DNA of 64,000 bases from Haloterrigena salina JCM 13891 (GCF_000337495.1 NZ_AOIS01000051.1:74198-138197), one strand, 5' to 3'; shown: positions 37,001 to 49,195, counted from the first letter of the stretch. A program made the numbers and translations. Notes: generated from the letters alone by a model not told the origin.

Positions 37001-37210
37001 TCACTCACCATCGTTCGGTTCGCGTCCGACGAGCCGATCCACCAGTTCCCACAGACCGGCGAGCACGACGGTAAAGAAGGCGGCCGCAGCTAACTGGACG
37101 AAGAGTCCGTCGGTGACGCGAATCGCGAGATAACAAGCTATACCGCTCACGAGACCCCTAACGAGTAGAGTACCGACCTGCTCGAGCGGTGCGGTTCCGA
37201 GGACAGACAT
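37001..37210 (-). CDS. small membrane protein, paralogue of 34848-35057
   Basis: 69 residues starting MSVLGTAPLEQVGTLL. Segments: LLVRGLVSGIACYLAIRVTDG and AAAAFFTVVLAGLWELVDRL, ending NDGE. It shares RGLVSG, LAxRVxDG and AGLWEL with the copy 2 kb away, including the charged tail. Start at the ATG at 37210, with TTAACATTTA 21-30 bases upstream as a TATA-like element. The gene ends 45 bases before the helicase operon's stop. Function unknown. Confidence 0.65.
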   Translation of the reverse strand: MSVLGTAPLEQVGTLLVRGLVSGIACYLAIRVTDGLFVQLAAAAFFTVVLAGLWELVDRLVGREPNDGE

Positions 37211-37255
37211 ATTCCGCACTCGGCTCTGGATAAATGTTAACCCTCTTATCTTATT

Positions 37256-40000
37256 TCAGGCGTAAAACAGCGGCGGTCGCCGATCCCCACCGTGCTCCTC
37301 GTCGGGGAGGTGGGCCTCGAGCGCGGCCTCGCTCTCGTTACCAAGCAACTGATCCAGCACGTCGACGGCCGCGTCGCGGTGCAGCGGCTGGTTGTCGTTG
37401 CCACACTGGTCGTCCATCACGCAGGCCGGACAGCCGTCGACGTTGCCGCAGTCGCAGTCCGCGATGAGGTCGCGGGCGCGTTCGGCGACGGCCTCGTAGT
37501 TCTCGTAGATCGCCCGCGCGAATCCCAGTCCGCCCTCGATCCCGTCGTAGATGAACCAGCCGCTGGCGGGCGTGCGCTCGAGGTCGTCGGCAATCTCCCG
37601 GACCGTGGCTTCGGCCGCGGCGATGTTTCGAGGAGCAGTGCCATCGCCGCTCGCAGCACCGGGACCGGCTCCCGGACCCATACTACCCTCGCTACCGTCG
37701 TCTCCACCCGCATCTTGATCGAGGTGCGAGTCGATCGTCAGCGTCGCGAGGCCGCCCAGATCGCGCTTGTCGACCATCAACTCGAGCGGGGCGACGCCGA
37801 TCGTCGCGTGCTCGGCGGCGTGGAGCCCGCCCGCGTAGCCGAGGTGAGCCGTTTCGGCGAGGCCGTCCTCGAGTTCGGCCACCTCGAAGGTCCGGTACTT
37901 CTCGATCAGCGCCCGCTCGACGTACTGGGGCACCTCGAGCCAGCACAGTTGGGTCTCCATCTCGAGCGGCGGGTTCTCGGTGGGGATCCCCTGCTCTTTC
38001 TTCTCGCCGCCGTGGACCGCGACCTTGTCGTAGGTGCCGTGATAGACGAGCACCCGGCCGCGGCCGAAGTGGAGCGTGAAGTCGCCGATGCCGCGGGACT
38101 CCTCGGAGACCGCGTCGAGGACCGTTACGTCGGTCCGGGTGCGCGTGTAGTAGTCGACGTCCGTCGGCCGGACCGTAACCGAGGGCCGTGGTGCGCTGTG
38201 GTCGACGCCGACGACCTCGTACTGCTGACCCTGATGGAGTCGAACCGCGCCCTCGTGGAAGTCCCGCAGCACGCGCTCTCTCGCCAGCGGCTCCATTCCC
38301 GGGTCGTGGCGTTCGTCGACGCCGTCGGCGAGGTCGACCTCGTACTCCTCGCCCGTCGTCGCGTACAGCGAAATCGTCTGCTGGGGACGGGGCGGTCCCA
38401 CGTAGGAGACGCCCGTCTCGAGGTGTCCCCGTAGCTGGCCCGCGCGGCGCCACATCTCGATCGCCCGCTTGAGGCGCTCGCGGTCGGCGAGGGTCCCGAC
38501 GTCGGAGTCGTCGATCGCGAGTTCGTCGGCCGCACAGCGCAGGTGCTGGGCGAACACCGCGTCGTTGTCCACGTCGACGACCGCGTCCTCGACGTCGGAC
38601 TCGAGGAGGTAGTCGGGATTGTTCACGACGTACTGGTCCAGCGTTCGGTGCTCGGCCACGAGCACCGAGAGCGCGCGCTTCGTTCCGCGGCCCGCGCGTC
38701 CGATCTGCTGCCAGAACGACTGACGCTGGCCGGGATAGCCCAACTGGACCGTCGCGTCCATCTCGCCGATGTTGATCCCCAGCTCGAGGGCGTTGGTCGA
38801 GGCGACGCCGTCTAACACGCCGGTCTTGAGCTGGTGTTCCGTGCCGTGGCGCTTCTTCCGCGAGTGACCCGCGTGGTAGGGCTCGATCGCGCTCCCGCGG
38901 TCGGGGTTCGTGTAGTAGCGTCGGTTGTCGTGGCGGTGTTTCGACGCCCGCTTGACCGAGAGTTCGGCGAGCTTCCTCGAGGGAGTAAACAGCAGCGTCT
39001 GGGCGTCGTTGTAGGTCAGATGCGAGAGCAGCCGCGGGGCCTCGACGGTGGCGGGGACGCGCTCGACGATTGCGTCCGCGGCGTCCGAGCCGGCGTTCGA
39101 CTCCCCGTTAGCCTCGCTCTCGCGCCACTCGTCGCGCTCGTCGCTTCCCTCTTCTCGGGCTCTCGGTGGCGGATTCCAGAGCACCAGATCCCGCGGCCCC
39201 ATCGGCGAGCCGTCATCGTCGACCACGGTCACGGACTCGTCGATCAGCGCCGCGGAGTGCTCGCCGGGGTTCCCGATCGTCGCGCTCGTCAGGACGAACT
39301 GCGGATCGGATTCGTAATACTCGAGGACGCGTTTCAGCCGGCGGACGATCCAGGCGACGTGCATCCCGTGGACGCCCGTGTAGGTGTGGGACTCGTCGAT
39401 CACGACGAGGTCGCAAGCCGAGAGGAACCGCGCCCAGCGGTCGTGGTCGTGGAGGTAGGTGTTCACGCCCGCGAAGTTCGAAATGATGACGTCGGCCTCC
39501 TCGCGGATCCGCTTGCGGTTGCTCCCGCGCTCGGTGTCGCCGTCGTAGACGCGAACCGTGATCTCGAGGCCCAACTGATCGAAGAGGTCGTTCAACTCGC
39601 GTTCCTGATCCCGTGAGAGCGCCTTCGTCGGGTAGAGGACGTACGCCGTCGCGTCCTCGTTCCGGGCGCGGGCCTCGAGGTAGTTTCTGGCGATCTGGAG
39701 CGCGTAGATCCGGGTCTTTCCCGAGGACGTGCTCGTCGCGACGCAGACGTTCTCCTCGCGGGCCAGCGCTTCGAGGGCCTCGGCCTGGTGGGCGTAGAGG
39801 TCGTGCTCGAGCGGCCCGGCCAGTTCGGGACGGAGCGCGCGCTCGTTCGGGACGGTCGACGCCTCGTGACCGGGTCGCTCGAGGACCGTGATATCGCCCT
39901 CGTCGCGGTAGCCGGGGAAGGTGTCGACCAGTTCGTCGCCGGTGACCGGGACGTCCGCCTCGTCGGTGTCGTGCCGTTCGGATTCGTGGTCGCTACTCAT
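37256..40000 (-). CDS. MrfA-like superfamily 2 DNA helicase with C-terminal Cys cluster
   Basis: 914-residue SF2 helicase of the MrfA/YprA-type group (DUF1998-like C-terminal part). Motifs: ATSTSSGKT (Walker A, residues 88-96), YPTKALSRDQ (Ia), DESH (II, 202-205), TSATIGNP (III), and GRAGRGTKRAL (VI) further on. The Cys cluster CDCGNVDGCPACVMDDQC (residues 849-866) matches the metal-binding C terminus of bacterial MrfA. A long acidic insert (about 280-320) is haloarchaea-like. It lies 3 bases after the exonuclease gene, which pairs with it as MrfB would. In Bacillus MrfA and MrfB remove mitomycin C adducts. Confidence 0.85.
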   Translation of the reverse strand: MSSDHESERHDTDEADVPVTGDELVDTFPGYRDEGDITVLERPGHEASTVPNERALRPELAGPLEHDLYAHQAEALEALAREENVCVATSTSSGKTRIYALQIARNYLEARARNEDATAYVLYPTKALSRDQERELNDLFDQLGLEITVRVYDGDTERGSNRKRIREEADVIISNFAGVNTYLHDHDRWARFLSACDLVVIDESHTYTGVHGMHVAWIVRRLKRVLEYYESDPQFVLTSATIGNPGEHSAALIDESVTVVDDDGSPMGPRDLVLWNPPPRAREEGSDERDEWRESEANGESNAGSDAADAIVERVPATVEAPRLLSHLTYNDAQTLLFTPSRKLAELSVKRASKHRHDNRRYYTNPDRGSAIEPYHAGHSRKKRHGTEHQLKTGVLDGVASTNALELGINIGEMDATVQLGYPGQRQSFWQQIGRAGRGTKRALSVLVAEHRTLDQYVVNNPDYLLESDVEDAVVDVDNDAVFAQHLRCAADELAIDDSDVGTLADRERLKRAIEMWRRAGQLRGHLETGVSYVGPPRPQQTISLYATTGEEYEVDLADGVDERHDPGMEPLARERVLRDFHEGAVRLHQGQQYEVVGVDHSAPRPSVTVRPTDVDYYTRTRTDVTVLDAVSEESRGIGDFTLHFGRGRVLVYHGTYDKVAVHGGEKKEQGIPTENPPLEMETQLCWLEVPQYVERALIEKYRTFEVAELEDGLAETAHLGYAGGLHAAEHATIGVAPLELMVDKRDLGGLATLTIDSHLDQDAGGDDGSEGSMGPGAGPGAASGDGTAPRNIAAAEATVREIADDLERTPASGWFIYDGIEGGLGFARAIYENYEAVAERARDLIADCDCGNVDGCPACVMDDQCGNDNQPLHRDAAVDVLDQLLGNESEAALEAHLPDEEHGGDRRPPLFYA

Positions 40001-40003
40001 GGC

Positions 40004-41674
40004 TTAGAAATCGCTCAGTCCGGTCTGTTCGCTGTCGGTACCGCTGCTCGAGTCTCGTTGCGTCGCGCCTCCCCTCGATCCGGAGTCGGTCGCCTCGGAT
40101 CCCGACGCGCTCGTGCTCGAGGACGCGGTCGACGAGGCCGAACCGCTCGCGTCGGATCGGCTCGAGGCAGAGACACCCGCGAACGACGATGCCGACGCTG
40201 ATGCCGCCGGCGCGTCCCGCAGTCGCTCGTAGACGTGCCAGAGCGCCCGGCAGTCGTCCTTGCAGTAGGCCTCGTGGCGGTCCCACTCGAGTTCCGCGCC
40301 CGTGCGCATGAACCGCTGGTAGGCCGCGGCGGTCTGGGCGCCGTCGAGCCCCGTCGCCGCGTCTTCGTAGCCGAGCGCGTCGGCGACGGCCTCGAGTTTG
40401 TTGGTCCGTCCGGGCAGCAGGGCGTTGTCGTTTTTCACGGCCCAGAGGTAGAGATCGAACTTGGGGATCGACTCCCACTCGTCGGCGTAGTAGGGGACGT
40501 GCTTGGCGATAAAGGCGCCTAGATGCCGGTAGTCGAATCCCCAGCCGTTCCACGTGAGCAGCGCGCGATCGGGATGCATTCCCAGCAGCCAGTCGCAGAA
40601 GGCCTCGAGCACCGACGCCGGATCGCTCGGGTCGTCGCGCTCGACGAACGCTCGGTAGGTGTCCGCGACGGGGTCGTAGACGCCGATCTGCCAGATGATC
40701 GTCGGCGAGAGGCCGTCGGTCTCGATGTCGACGCACAGCGGCGGCTCGTGCCAGTCCGCGCCCGGCAGCGACTCGTCGGTGAGCCGACGGGGCTCGCCGG
40801 TCTCGAGCACCCGCGCGTGTTCGTGCATCGTACGAGCGCCGTCGCGGCCGACGTTCGGCAGCCCCGCGAGCGTCTCCAGCGGCGTCTCGAGCAGTTCCGC
40901 GCGCGTCGTCACGCCGCGGTCGGCCAGTCGCTCGGCCGTCTTCGGACCGATTCCGGAGACGGCCTCGAGGCCGAAGTCGGTCACATCGTGCGTCTCGACG
41001 CGCTCGACGCCGTCGCCGGCGAGCGTCAGCACCGCGATCGACCGGGAGCGGCCGTATCCCTCGACGGGACCGGCACCCCGGACGCGGACGGAGACGCAGT
41101 CCTCGTCGAGCGGTTCGACGCCGGCGCGTAGTGCGTGGTCGACGCCGCGGACCGCGCCAGTTTCGGGCTCGAGGTGCCACAACTCGTCGTACTCTGCGGG
41201 CTCGGATCCCGTCAGAACGGTCGTGATTGTTCCCGTCAGGAGCGCAGTCGCCAGCGTCTCGGCGCCCTCGAGGCCGGTCTCGAGAGCCGTTGGCCGGACG
41301 GTCGTCGCCACGTCGTCGCAGACGAGCGCTGTGTGGTCGTTTCCATCGCCGAGCGCGCTCGAGGCGGCCTCGGGCGCGGACCGAAGCCCGCGGAGGCTCT
41401 GGGCGACGCCGACCTCGAGTTCGGCTCCATCGCCGTCGGCGACCACGCGCCGGTGAATCGGCTCAGTTCCGCCGGTCTCGAGCGGCGGGTGAAACGCCGG
41501 CGCGTCGAACGCGCTGCGAGCCCGGGCGAACGCCTGCGGCTCGCGGGACGGTCCCTGCACCCAGACGGCGTCGGGCTCGAGGGTTCGATCGATGTCCTCG
41601 AGGGTCGCGACGGGGCGGTCGGCCAGCGCCGACGGCGGAAGGGCGAGGAGGCGGACGCCGGCTCGAGCGGTCAT
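40004..41674 (-). CDS. MrfB-like HhH plus RNase H-fold exonuclease
   Basis: 556-residue protein of two parts. Residues about 239-280 carry tandem helix-hairpin-helix motifs (GIGPKTAERLADRGV, GLPNVGRDGA). From residue 310 on there is an RNase H-like exonuclease with DIETDG (Asp316, Glu318), LTWNGWGFDYRHLGAF (ExoII) and AYCKDDCRALWHVY (ExoIII). The N-terminal 230 residues are unassigned. The Ser/Ala-rich 60-residue tail is low complexity. Start at the ATG giving MTARAGVRL. Immediately upstream of the MrfA-like helicase, with a 3-base gap. Bacterial MrfB is a metal-dependent exonuclease working with MrfA. Confidence 0.8.
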   Translation of the reverse strand: MTARAGVRLLALPPSALADRPVATLEDIDRTLEPDAVWVQGPSREPQAFARARSAFDAPAFHPPLETGGTEPIHRRVVADGDGAELEVGVAQSLRGLRSAPEAASSALGDGNDHTALVCDDVATTVRPTALETGLEGAETLATALLTGTITTVLTGSEPAEYDELWHLEPETGAVRGVDHALRAGVEPLDEDCVSVRVRGAGPVEGYGRSRSIAVLTLAGDGVERVETHDVTDFGLEAVSGIGPKTAERLADRGVTTRAELLETPLETLAGLPNVGRDGARTMHEHARVLETGEPRRLTDESLPGADWHEPPLCVDIETDGLSPTIIWQIGVYDPVADTYRAFVERDDPSDPASVLEAFCDWLLGMHPDRALLTWNGWGFDYRHLGAFIAKHVPYYADEWESIPKFDLYLWAVKNDNALLPGRTNKLEAVADALGYEDAATGLDGAQTAAAYQRFMRTGAELEWDRHEAYCKDDCRALWHVYERLRDAPAASASASSFAGVSASSRSDASGSASSTASSSTSASGSEATDSGSRGGATQRDSSSGTDSEQTGLSDF

Positions 41675-41791
41675 TGGTGGTCGGGAGGCGGGCGGCGACA
41701 AAGAGGGTTTGGACACCGGAGTGAAAGTGATATGACTCGAGCGTCGGGAAACGCGAACGCATTTTACGGAGCCGTTCCGAACAGAGTGACA

Positions 41792-42808
41792 ATGCAACAG
41801 TACCTCGAGCTAGTCGACACGGTCCTCTCCGAGGGCACCTACAAGCCCAACCGGACCGGCGTCGACACGATTTCGTCGTTCAGCGAGCACTACGAGGTGG
41901 ACCTCCAGGAGGGCTATCCGCTGCTCACGACCAAGCAGATGGACGGCTACCGCTGGAATTCGATGCTCCACGAAGTCTGCTGGTACCTCTCGGGCGAGGA
42001 GCACATTCGGAACCTCCGCGAGGAGACCAAGATCTGGGACGCGTGGGCCGACGAGGAGGGCCGACTCGACACCGCCTACGGTCGCTTCTGGCGTCGGTTC
42101 CCGATCCCGGAAGACGACGCGCAACTCGAGGGCGAGTCCTGGCCCGACGACGCCCAGCAGTGGGTCTCCGTCGAGGACGACGGGCGGCGCACGTTCGACC
42201 AACTGCAGTACGTGATCGACACGCTCTCGGATTCACCCAACTCGCGCAGGCTCGTCGTCAACGCCTGGCATCCCGCCAACGCGGCCGTCTCGACGCTTCC
42301 ACCCTGTCACTACTCTTTCGTCTTCAACGTGCAGGGCGACCGCCTGAACTGCCACTTGACCCAGCGCTCGGGCGACACCGCGCTGGGGATTCCGTTTAAC
42401 ATCGCCGCGTACGCGCTGCTGACCAAAGTCATCGCCCAGCAGACCGGCTTCGAACCGGGCACGTTTGCCCACACCGTCGTCGACACGCACGTCTACTGCG
42501 GCCGCGGCGACCGCGGCGAGTGGTACGCCGACAACCTCGAGGCCCTCCAGTCCCGTCTCAACGACGTCGAGGACCGCGAGGACTACCTCGAGGTCAAGTT
42601 GTGGCTCGAGTCCACAGCCCCCGACGAAGCCGAGGGCGACGAGCGACTCGATCACGTGCCGGGCCTGCTCGAGCAACTCTCGCGAGAGCCCCTCGAGCGC
42701 CCGACGCTCGAGGTGGCCGACGTCTCGATCGACGAGCTGGCCTACGAGGACGTCCAGCTTCGGGACTACGAGTCACACGACGGGATCGAGTTTTCAGTGG
42801 CCGAATGA
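41792..42808 (+). CDS. thyA: thymidylate synthase
   Basis: 338-residue ThyA that methylates dUMP to dTMP using methylene-THF, producing dihydrofolate. Signature regions: YKPNRTGVDTISSFSEHYEVDLQEGYPLLTTK, MLHEVCWYLSGEEHIRNL, the active-site LPPCHYSFVF with Cys172, LNCHLTQRSGDTALGIPFNIAAYALL and VVDTHVYCGRG. An acidic extension around 250-290 lengthens it beyond the bacterial 264. It overlaps folA (ATGA), the enzyme that recycles its dihydrofolate product. A TATA-like ATTTTACGG lies about 23-31 bases upstream. Confidence 0.97.
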   Translation: MQQYLELVDTVLSEGTYKPNRTGVDTISSFSEHYEVDLQEGYPLLTTKQMDGYRWNSMLHEVCWYLSGEEHIRNLREETKIWDAWADEEGRLDTAYGRFWRRFPIPEDDAQLEGESWPDDAQQWVSVEDDGRRTFDQLQYVIDTLSDSPNSRRLVVNAWHPANAAVSTLPPCHYSFVFNVQGDRLNCHLTQRSGDTALGIPFNIAAYALLTKVIAQQTGFEPGTFAHTVVDTHVYCGRGDRGEWYADNLEALQSRLNDVEDREDYLEVKLWLESTAPDEAEGDERLDHVPGLLEQLSREPLERPTLEVADVSIDELAYEDVQLRDYESHDGIEFSVAE

Positions 42809-43347
42809 CTGCCGACGATACAGCTCTGCCCGAGACCGACCGCGAACTCGTGGGTATCGTCGCCGTCGCCGACAACGGTGTCATCGGGAAGGACGGCGAC
42901 ATGCCGTGGCACATCCCCGCGGACCTGCAGCACTTCAAAGAGACCACGATGGATCACCCGGTGATCATGGGCCGGGTAACCTACGAAGGAATCCTCGAGG
43001 CGCTGGGCGAACCGCTGCCAGGTCGGACGACGGTGGTTCTGACAGGTCGGAACCTCGAGACGCCCGAGAACGCCGTGATCGCGGGGAGCCTCGAGGAAGC
43101 GCTCGAGAGAGCGGAGACAGCCGCTCGCGAACGCCACGACGACGCCGAGCGGATCTTCGTCGCCGGCGGCGCGACCGTCTACGAGCAGTACCTGCCCACG
43201 CTCGATCGGCTGATCGTGACCGAAGTCCACGAGGAACCCGACGGAGACACGCACTTCCCCGACTGGGACCGACCGTCGTTCGACGAAGTCGCTCGAGACG
43301 AGCGCGACGGTTTCGCGTTCGTCGAGTACGTCCGGCGCTCGGCCTGA
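42805..43347 (+). CDS. folA: dihydrofolate reductase
   Basis: 180-residue DHFR that reduces dihydrofolate to tetrahydrofolate with NADPH. Seen: VGIVAVADNGVIGKDGDMPWHIPADLQHFKETTM (substrate and Met20-type loop), VIMGRVTYEGI (NADPH binding), TTVVLTGRNLE, and IFVAGGATVYEQYLP (GG motif near the cofactor). Translation is coupled to thyA by a 4-base overlap, a common haloarchaeal arrangement. The 12 extra N-terminal residues are acidic. Confidence 0.96.
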   Translation: MTADDTALPETDRELVGIVAVADNGVIGKDGDMPWHIPADLQHFKETTMDHPVIMGRVTYEGILEALGEPLPGRTTVVLTGRNLETPENAVIAGSLEEALERAETAARERHDDAERIFVAGGATVYEQYLPTLDRLIVTEVHEEPDGDTHFPDWDRPSFDEVARDERDGFAFVEYVRRSA

Positions 43348-43348
43348 C

Positions 43349-43558
43349 TCAGCCGACGAACTCGTAGCCGGCGTCGTACACCGCGTCGCCGATTCGCTGG
43401 TCGTCCACGTCGTCGTCGACGACGACCTCGACCGATTCGTCGTCGTGGTTCGCCTCGGCGCGACGGACGCCGGGGACGTTCCGTAGTGCGTTCTCGACGT
43501 CGTCCTCGCAGCCGGTACAGGTCATTCCCGCGACGGCGATGATGCGGCGTTTGGGCAT
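43349..43558 (-). CDS. heavy-metal-associated (HMA) domain protein
   Basis: 69-residue copper-chaperone-like HMA domain. Metal-binding GMTCTGC is at residues 12-18 (Cys15, Cys18 in MPKRRIIAVAGMTCTGCEDDVENALRNVPGV). It is a full ferredoxin-like fold ending VYDAGYEFVG. Probably delivers Cu(I) or another soft metal to a P-type ATPase, though none is in this window. Start at the ATG at 43558; the longer frame adds nine residues of no family similarity. Confidence 0.88.
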   Translation of the reverse strand: MPKRRIIAVAGMTCTGCEDDVENALRNVPGVRRAEANHDDESVEVVVDDDVDDQRIGDAVYDAGYEFVG

Positions 43559-43885
43559 GTGCGAACGTCCACCAGCACCGCTCATTATCCTTTCTGGTAC
43601 CCAATGTTACACGTTCCGCCGTTCGAGAACTCGTCGGATCGCTCCGAAGTCGAGGCCCTGCGCGGCTCTCGCCGATCCCACTCGTGATCACCGCGTAGTG
43701 GCTTTCGTCTCGTCTCTCGCTCGAGTTCCAGCGCCACCGAGCATCGACCGAAGTCGATCGGTCGCCCGTCTGTCGACGTCGCCGTCTTGCCAATATTTCA
43801 CACCTGCTGCCATATTGTGGGTGTATATAACCTCTACCGTCGAATCTAGGCAGTTTCAAATGTCGGTACTGCGTAGAGCGAGCCA
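43559..43885. other. intergenic region with the aconitase promoter
   Basis: 327 bases, no gene. It contains TATATAA (43824-43830), the best TATA candidate, about 56-62 bases before the aconitase ATG, so the mRNA would have a leader of roughly 30 bases. An out-of-frame ATG at 43860 lies at the leaderless distance from the same TATA. Confidence 0.5.
43824..43830 (+). promoter_or_regulatory. TATA box of the aconitase gene
   Basis: TATATAA in a GTGTATATAACC context. A start site some 25 bases downstream would leave a leader of about 30 bases before the acnA ATG. Confidence 0.6.
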
Positions 43886-46654
<2,769 letters not shown>

Positions 46655-46969
46655 CGGGCTCGGACTACGGTTTATTTCGAGTTCCTATCTTTGCTCTCTG
46701 CAGCGGCTAGGTCGATCACTCGCGGTGGCACGCGCCGAGTTACACCGAACGACCAGTGAGGAGCAACTCGAAGACGCGTGAGGGATGAGCGAGCGGGGCG
46801 AGGGATGAACGGAGTGAATCCCTCGACGCGAGCGAATCGGTTGGGGAGGGTGTGGCGATGCCTCGTTGCCACGATAGTACTCGTTGCCCCCGCAGAAAGC
46901 GACGTCCCTCAAATCCGATTCTCTCCCTCGTACCGCGGCCTTTTACAACTGACAGCCGTACGCGAAGAC
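46655..46969. other. intergenic region with repeat copy B and a short promoter
   Basis: 315 bases. 46775-46859 holds the inverted copy of the dispersed repeat seen at 29763-29878. CTTTTACA (46939-46946) lies 24-31 bases before the next ATG and is the likely TATA box. A plus-strand frame reading through from 46778 is repeat sequence, not coding. Confidence 0.5.
46775..46859 (-). repeat. dispersed haloarchaeal repeat, copy B
   Basis: On the minus strand it reads ATCGCCACACCCTCCCC, CCGATTCGCTCG, then CTCGCTCATCCCTCACGCG, matching the order of blocks in copy A at 29763-29878 with several substitutions and a shorter middle. Both copies lie in spacers. Confidence 0.55.
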
Positions 46970-49162
46970 ATGACCGATCCGACCGCGCGCAATCGGCTCG
47001 AGGACGAGGAGAGCCCCTATCTGCGCCAGCACGCGGACAACCCCGTCAACTGGCAGCCCTGGGACGAACAGGCCCTCGAGGCCGCCAAGGAACGCGACGT
47101 CCCGATCTTCCTCTCGATCGGCTACTCGGCGTGTCACTGGTGTCACGTCATGGAAGACGAGAGCTTCGAGGACGACGATGTCGCCGAAGTGCTCAACGAG
47201 AACTTCGTTCCGATCAAGGTCGACCGCGAGGAGCGCCCGGACATCGACAGCATCTACATGACCGTCGCCCAGCTCGTCTCCGGCCGGGGCGGCTGGCCGC
47301 TGTCGGCGTGGCTCACGCCGGAGGGGAAACCGTTCTTCGTCGGCACCTACTTCCCGAAGGAGAGCCAGCGCAACCAGCCCGGCTTCCTCGAGCTCTGCCA
47401 GCGGATCAGCGACTCCTGGGAGAGCGAGGACCGCGAGGAGATGGAACACCGCGCCGACCAGTGGACCGAGGCCGCCAAGGACCGCCTCGAGGAGACCCCC
47501 GACGGCGCGGGCGCCGCGGGCGGCGCCGCCGAACCGCCCTCGAGCGAGGTTCTCGAGACGGCGGCAAACGCCGTACTCCGGAGCGCCGACCGCCAGTACG
47601 GCGGCTTCGGCTCCGGCGGTCCGAAGTTCCCCCAGCCCTCGCGCCTCCACGTCCTCGCCCGCGCGTACGATCGAACCGGCCGCGAGGAGTACCTCGAGGT
47701 GATCGAGGAAACCCTCGACGCGATGGCCGCGGGCGGGCTCTCCGACCACGTCGGCGGCGGCTTCCACCGCTACTGCGTCGACAAGGACTGGACAGTCCCC
47801 CACTTCGAGAAGATGCTGTACGACAACGCCGAGATTCCGCGGGCGTTCCTCGCCGGCTACCAGCTGACCGGCGACGAGCGCTACGCCGAGGTCGTCGAGG
47901 AAACGCTCGACTTCCTCGAGCGCGAGCTCACCCACGACGAGGGTGGCTTCTTCAGCACGCTCGACGCCCAGAGCGAGGATCCCGCAACCGGCGAGCGCGA
48001 GGAGGGGGCGTTCTACGTCTGGACGCCCGGCGAGGTAAGCGAGGTCCTCGAGGACGAGACGACGGCCGACCTCTTCTGTGCCCGCTACGACATCACCGAG
48101 TCGGGCAACTTCGAGGGGCGAAACCAGCCCAACCGCGTGCGTTCGCTCGAGTCGCTGGCCGAGGAGTACGATCTCGAACAAAGCGAGATCGAAGAGCGAC
48201 TCGAGGACGCCCGCGAGACGCTGTTCGAGGCCCGCGAGGAGCGCCCGCGCCCGAACCGCGACGAGAAGGTGCTGGCCGGCTGGAACGGCCTCATGATCAA
48301 CGCGTGCGCGGAGGCCGCGCTCGTCCTCGGCGAGGACCGCTACGCAGAACAGGCCGTCGACGCACTCGAGTTCGTTCGGGATCGACTCTGGGACGCGGAC
48401 GAACAGCGGCTCTCTCGACGATTTAAGGACGGCGACGTCAAGGTCGACGGCTACCTCGAGGACTACGCCTTCCTCGCTCGCGGGGCCCTCGGCTGCTATC
48501 AGGCGACCGGCGACGTCGACCACCTCGCGTTCGCGCTGGATCTGGCGCGGACCATTGAAGCCGAGTTCTGGGACGAAGAGCAGGGGACCATCTACTTCAC
48601 CCCCGAGAGCGGCGAGCCGCTCGTGACGCGCCCGCAGGAACTCACCGACCAGTCGACACCGTCGGCGGCCGGGGTCGCGGTCGAGACGCTGCTCGCGCTC
48701 GACGAATTCGCGGAGGACGACCTCGAGCGCATCGCCGCGACGGTCCTCGAGACCCACGCGAACAAGATCGAAGCTAACTCCCTCGAGCACGCCTCGCTCT
48801 GTCTGGCCGCCGATCGCCTCGAAGCGGGGGCGCTCGAGGTCACCGTCGCGGCCGACGAGTTGCCCGACGAGTGGCGCGATCGGTTCGCCGAGGAGTACCA
48901 CCCCGGTCGGCTGTTCGCGCTCCGACCGCCGACCGAGGACGGACTCGAGGCCTGGCTCGACGAGTTAGCGCTCGACGAGGCACCGCCGATCTGGGCCGGC
49001 CGCGAGGCTCGCAACGGCGAGCCGACGCTGTACGTCTGTCGCGATCGGACGTGCTCGCCGCCGACCCACGACGTCGAGGACGCCCTCGAGTGGTTAGGTG
49101 ACAACGCGGCGGTCGAGACCTCGGGAGCGGAATCGCTCGAGGAAGACGAAAGCCCGTTCTGA
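46970..49162 (+). CDS. thioredoxin-domain DUF255 protein (YyaL/spermatogenesis-associated protein 20-like)
   Basis: 730 residues. An N-terminal thioredoxin-fold DUF255 domain has the redox-like motif SACHWCHVM (Cys55, Cys58) and SPYLRQHADNPVNW. The rest is an (alpha/alpha)6 barrel of the N-acylglucosamine 2-epimerase/cellobiose epimerase type (RRYGGFGSGGPKFPQPSRLHVLAR, GGFHRYCVDKDWTVPHFEKMLYDNAE). Family members are found in all domains; the substrate is not known. TATA-like element 24-31 bases before the ATG. Single gene. Confidence 0.9.
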   Translation: MTDPTARNRLEDEESPYLRQHADNPVNWQPWDEQALEAAKERDVPIFLSIGYSACHWCHVMEDESFEDDDVAEVLNENFVPIKVDREERPDIDSIYMTVAQLVSGRGGWPLSAWLTPEGKPFFVGTYFPKESQRNQPGFLELCQRISDSWESEDREEMEHRADQWTEAAKDRLEETPDGAGAAGGAAEPPSSEVLETAANAVLRSADRQYGGFGSGGPKFPQPSRLHVLARAYDRTGREEYLEVIEETLDAMAAGGLSDHVGGGFHRYCVDKDWTVPHFEKMLYDNAEIPRAFLAGYQLTGDERYAEVVEETLDFLERELTHDEGGFFSTLDAQSEDPATGEREEGAFYVWTPGEVSEVLEDETTADLFCARYDITESGNFEGRNQPNRVRSLESLAEEYDLEQSEIEERLEDARETLFEAREERPRPNRDEKVLAGWNGLMINACAEAALVLGEDRYAEQAVDALEFVRDRLWDADEQRLSRRFKDGDVKVDGYLEDYAFLARGALGCYQATGDVDHLAFALDLARTIEAEFWDEEQGTIYFTPESGEPLVTRPQELTDQSTPSAAGVAVETLLALDEFAEDDLERIAATVLETHANKIEANSLEHASLCLAADRLEAGALEVTVAADELPDEWRDRFAEEYHPGRLFALRPPTEDGLEAWLDELALDEAPPIWAGREARNGEPTLYVCRDRTCSPPTHDVEDALEWLGDNAAVETSGAESLEEDESPF

Positions 49163-49195
49163 CGGTGCGAGCGAGAGGCGCGCTCGCCCGCCCGC

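Noticed and set aside
46778..46969. N-terminal extension of the DUF255 protein
   Set aside because: It translates the dispersed repeat; the ATG at 46970 with a TATA-like element at the right distance is better.
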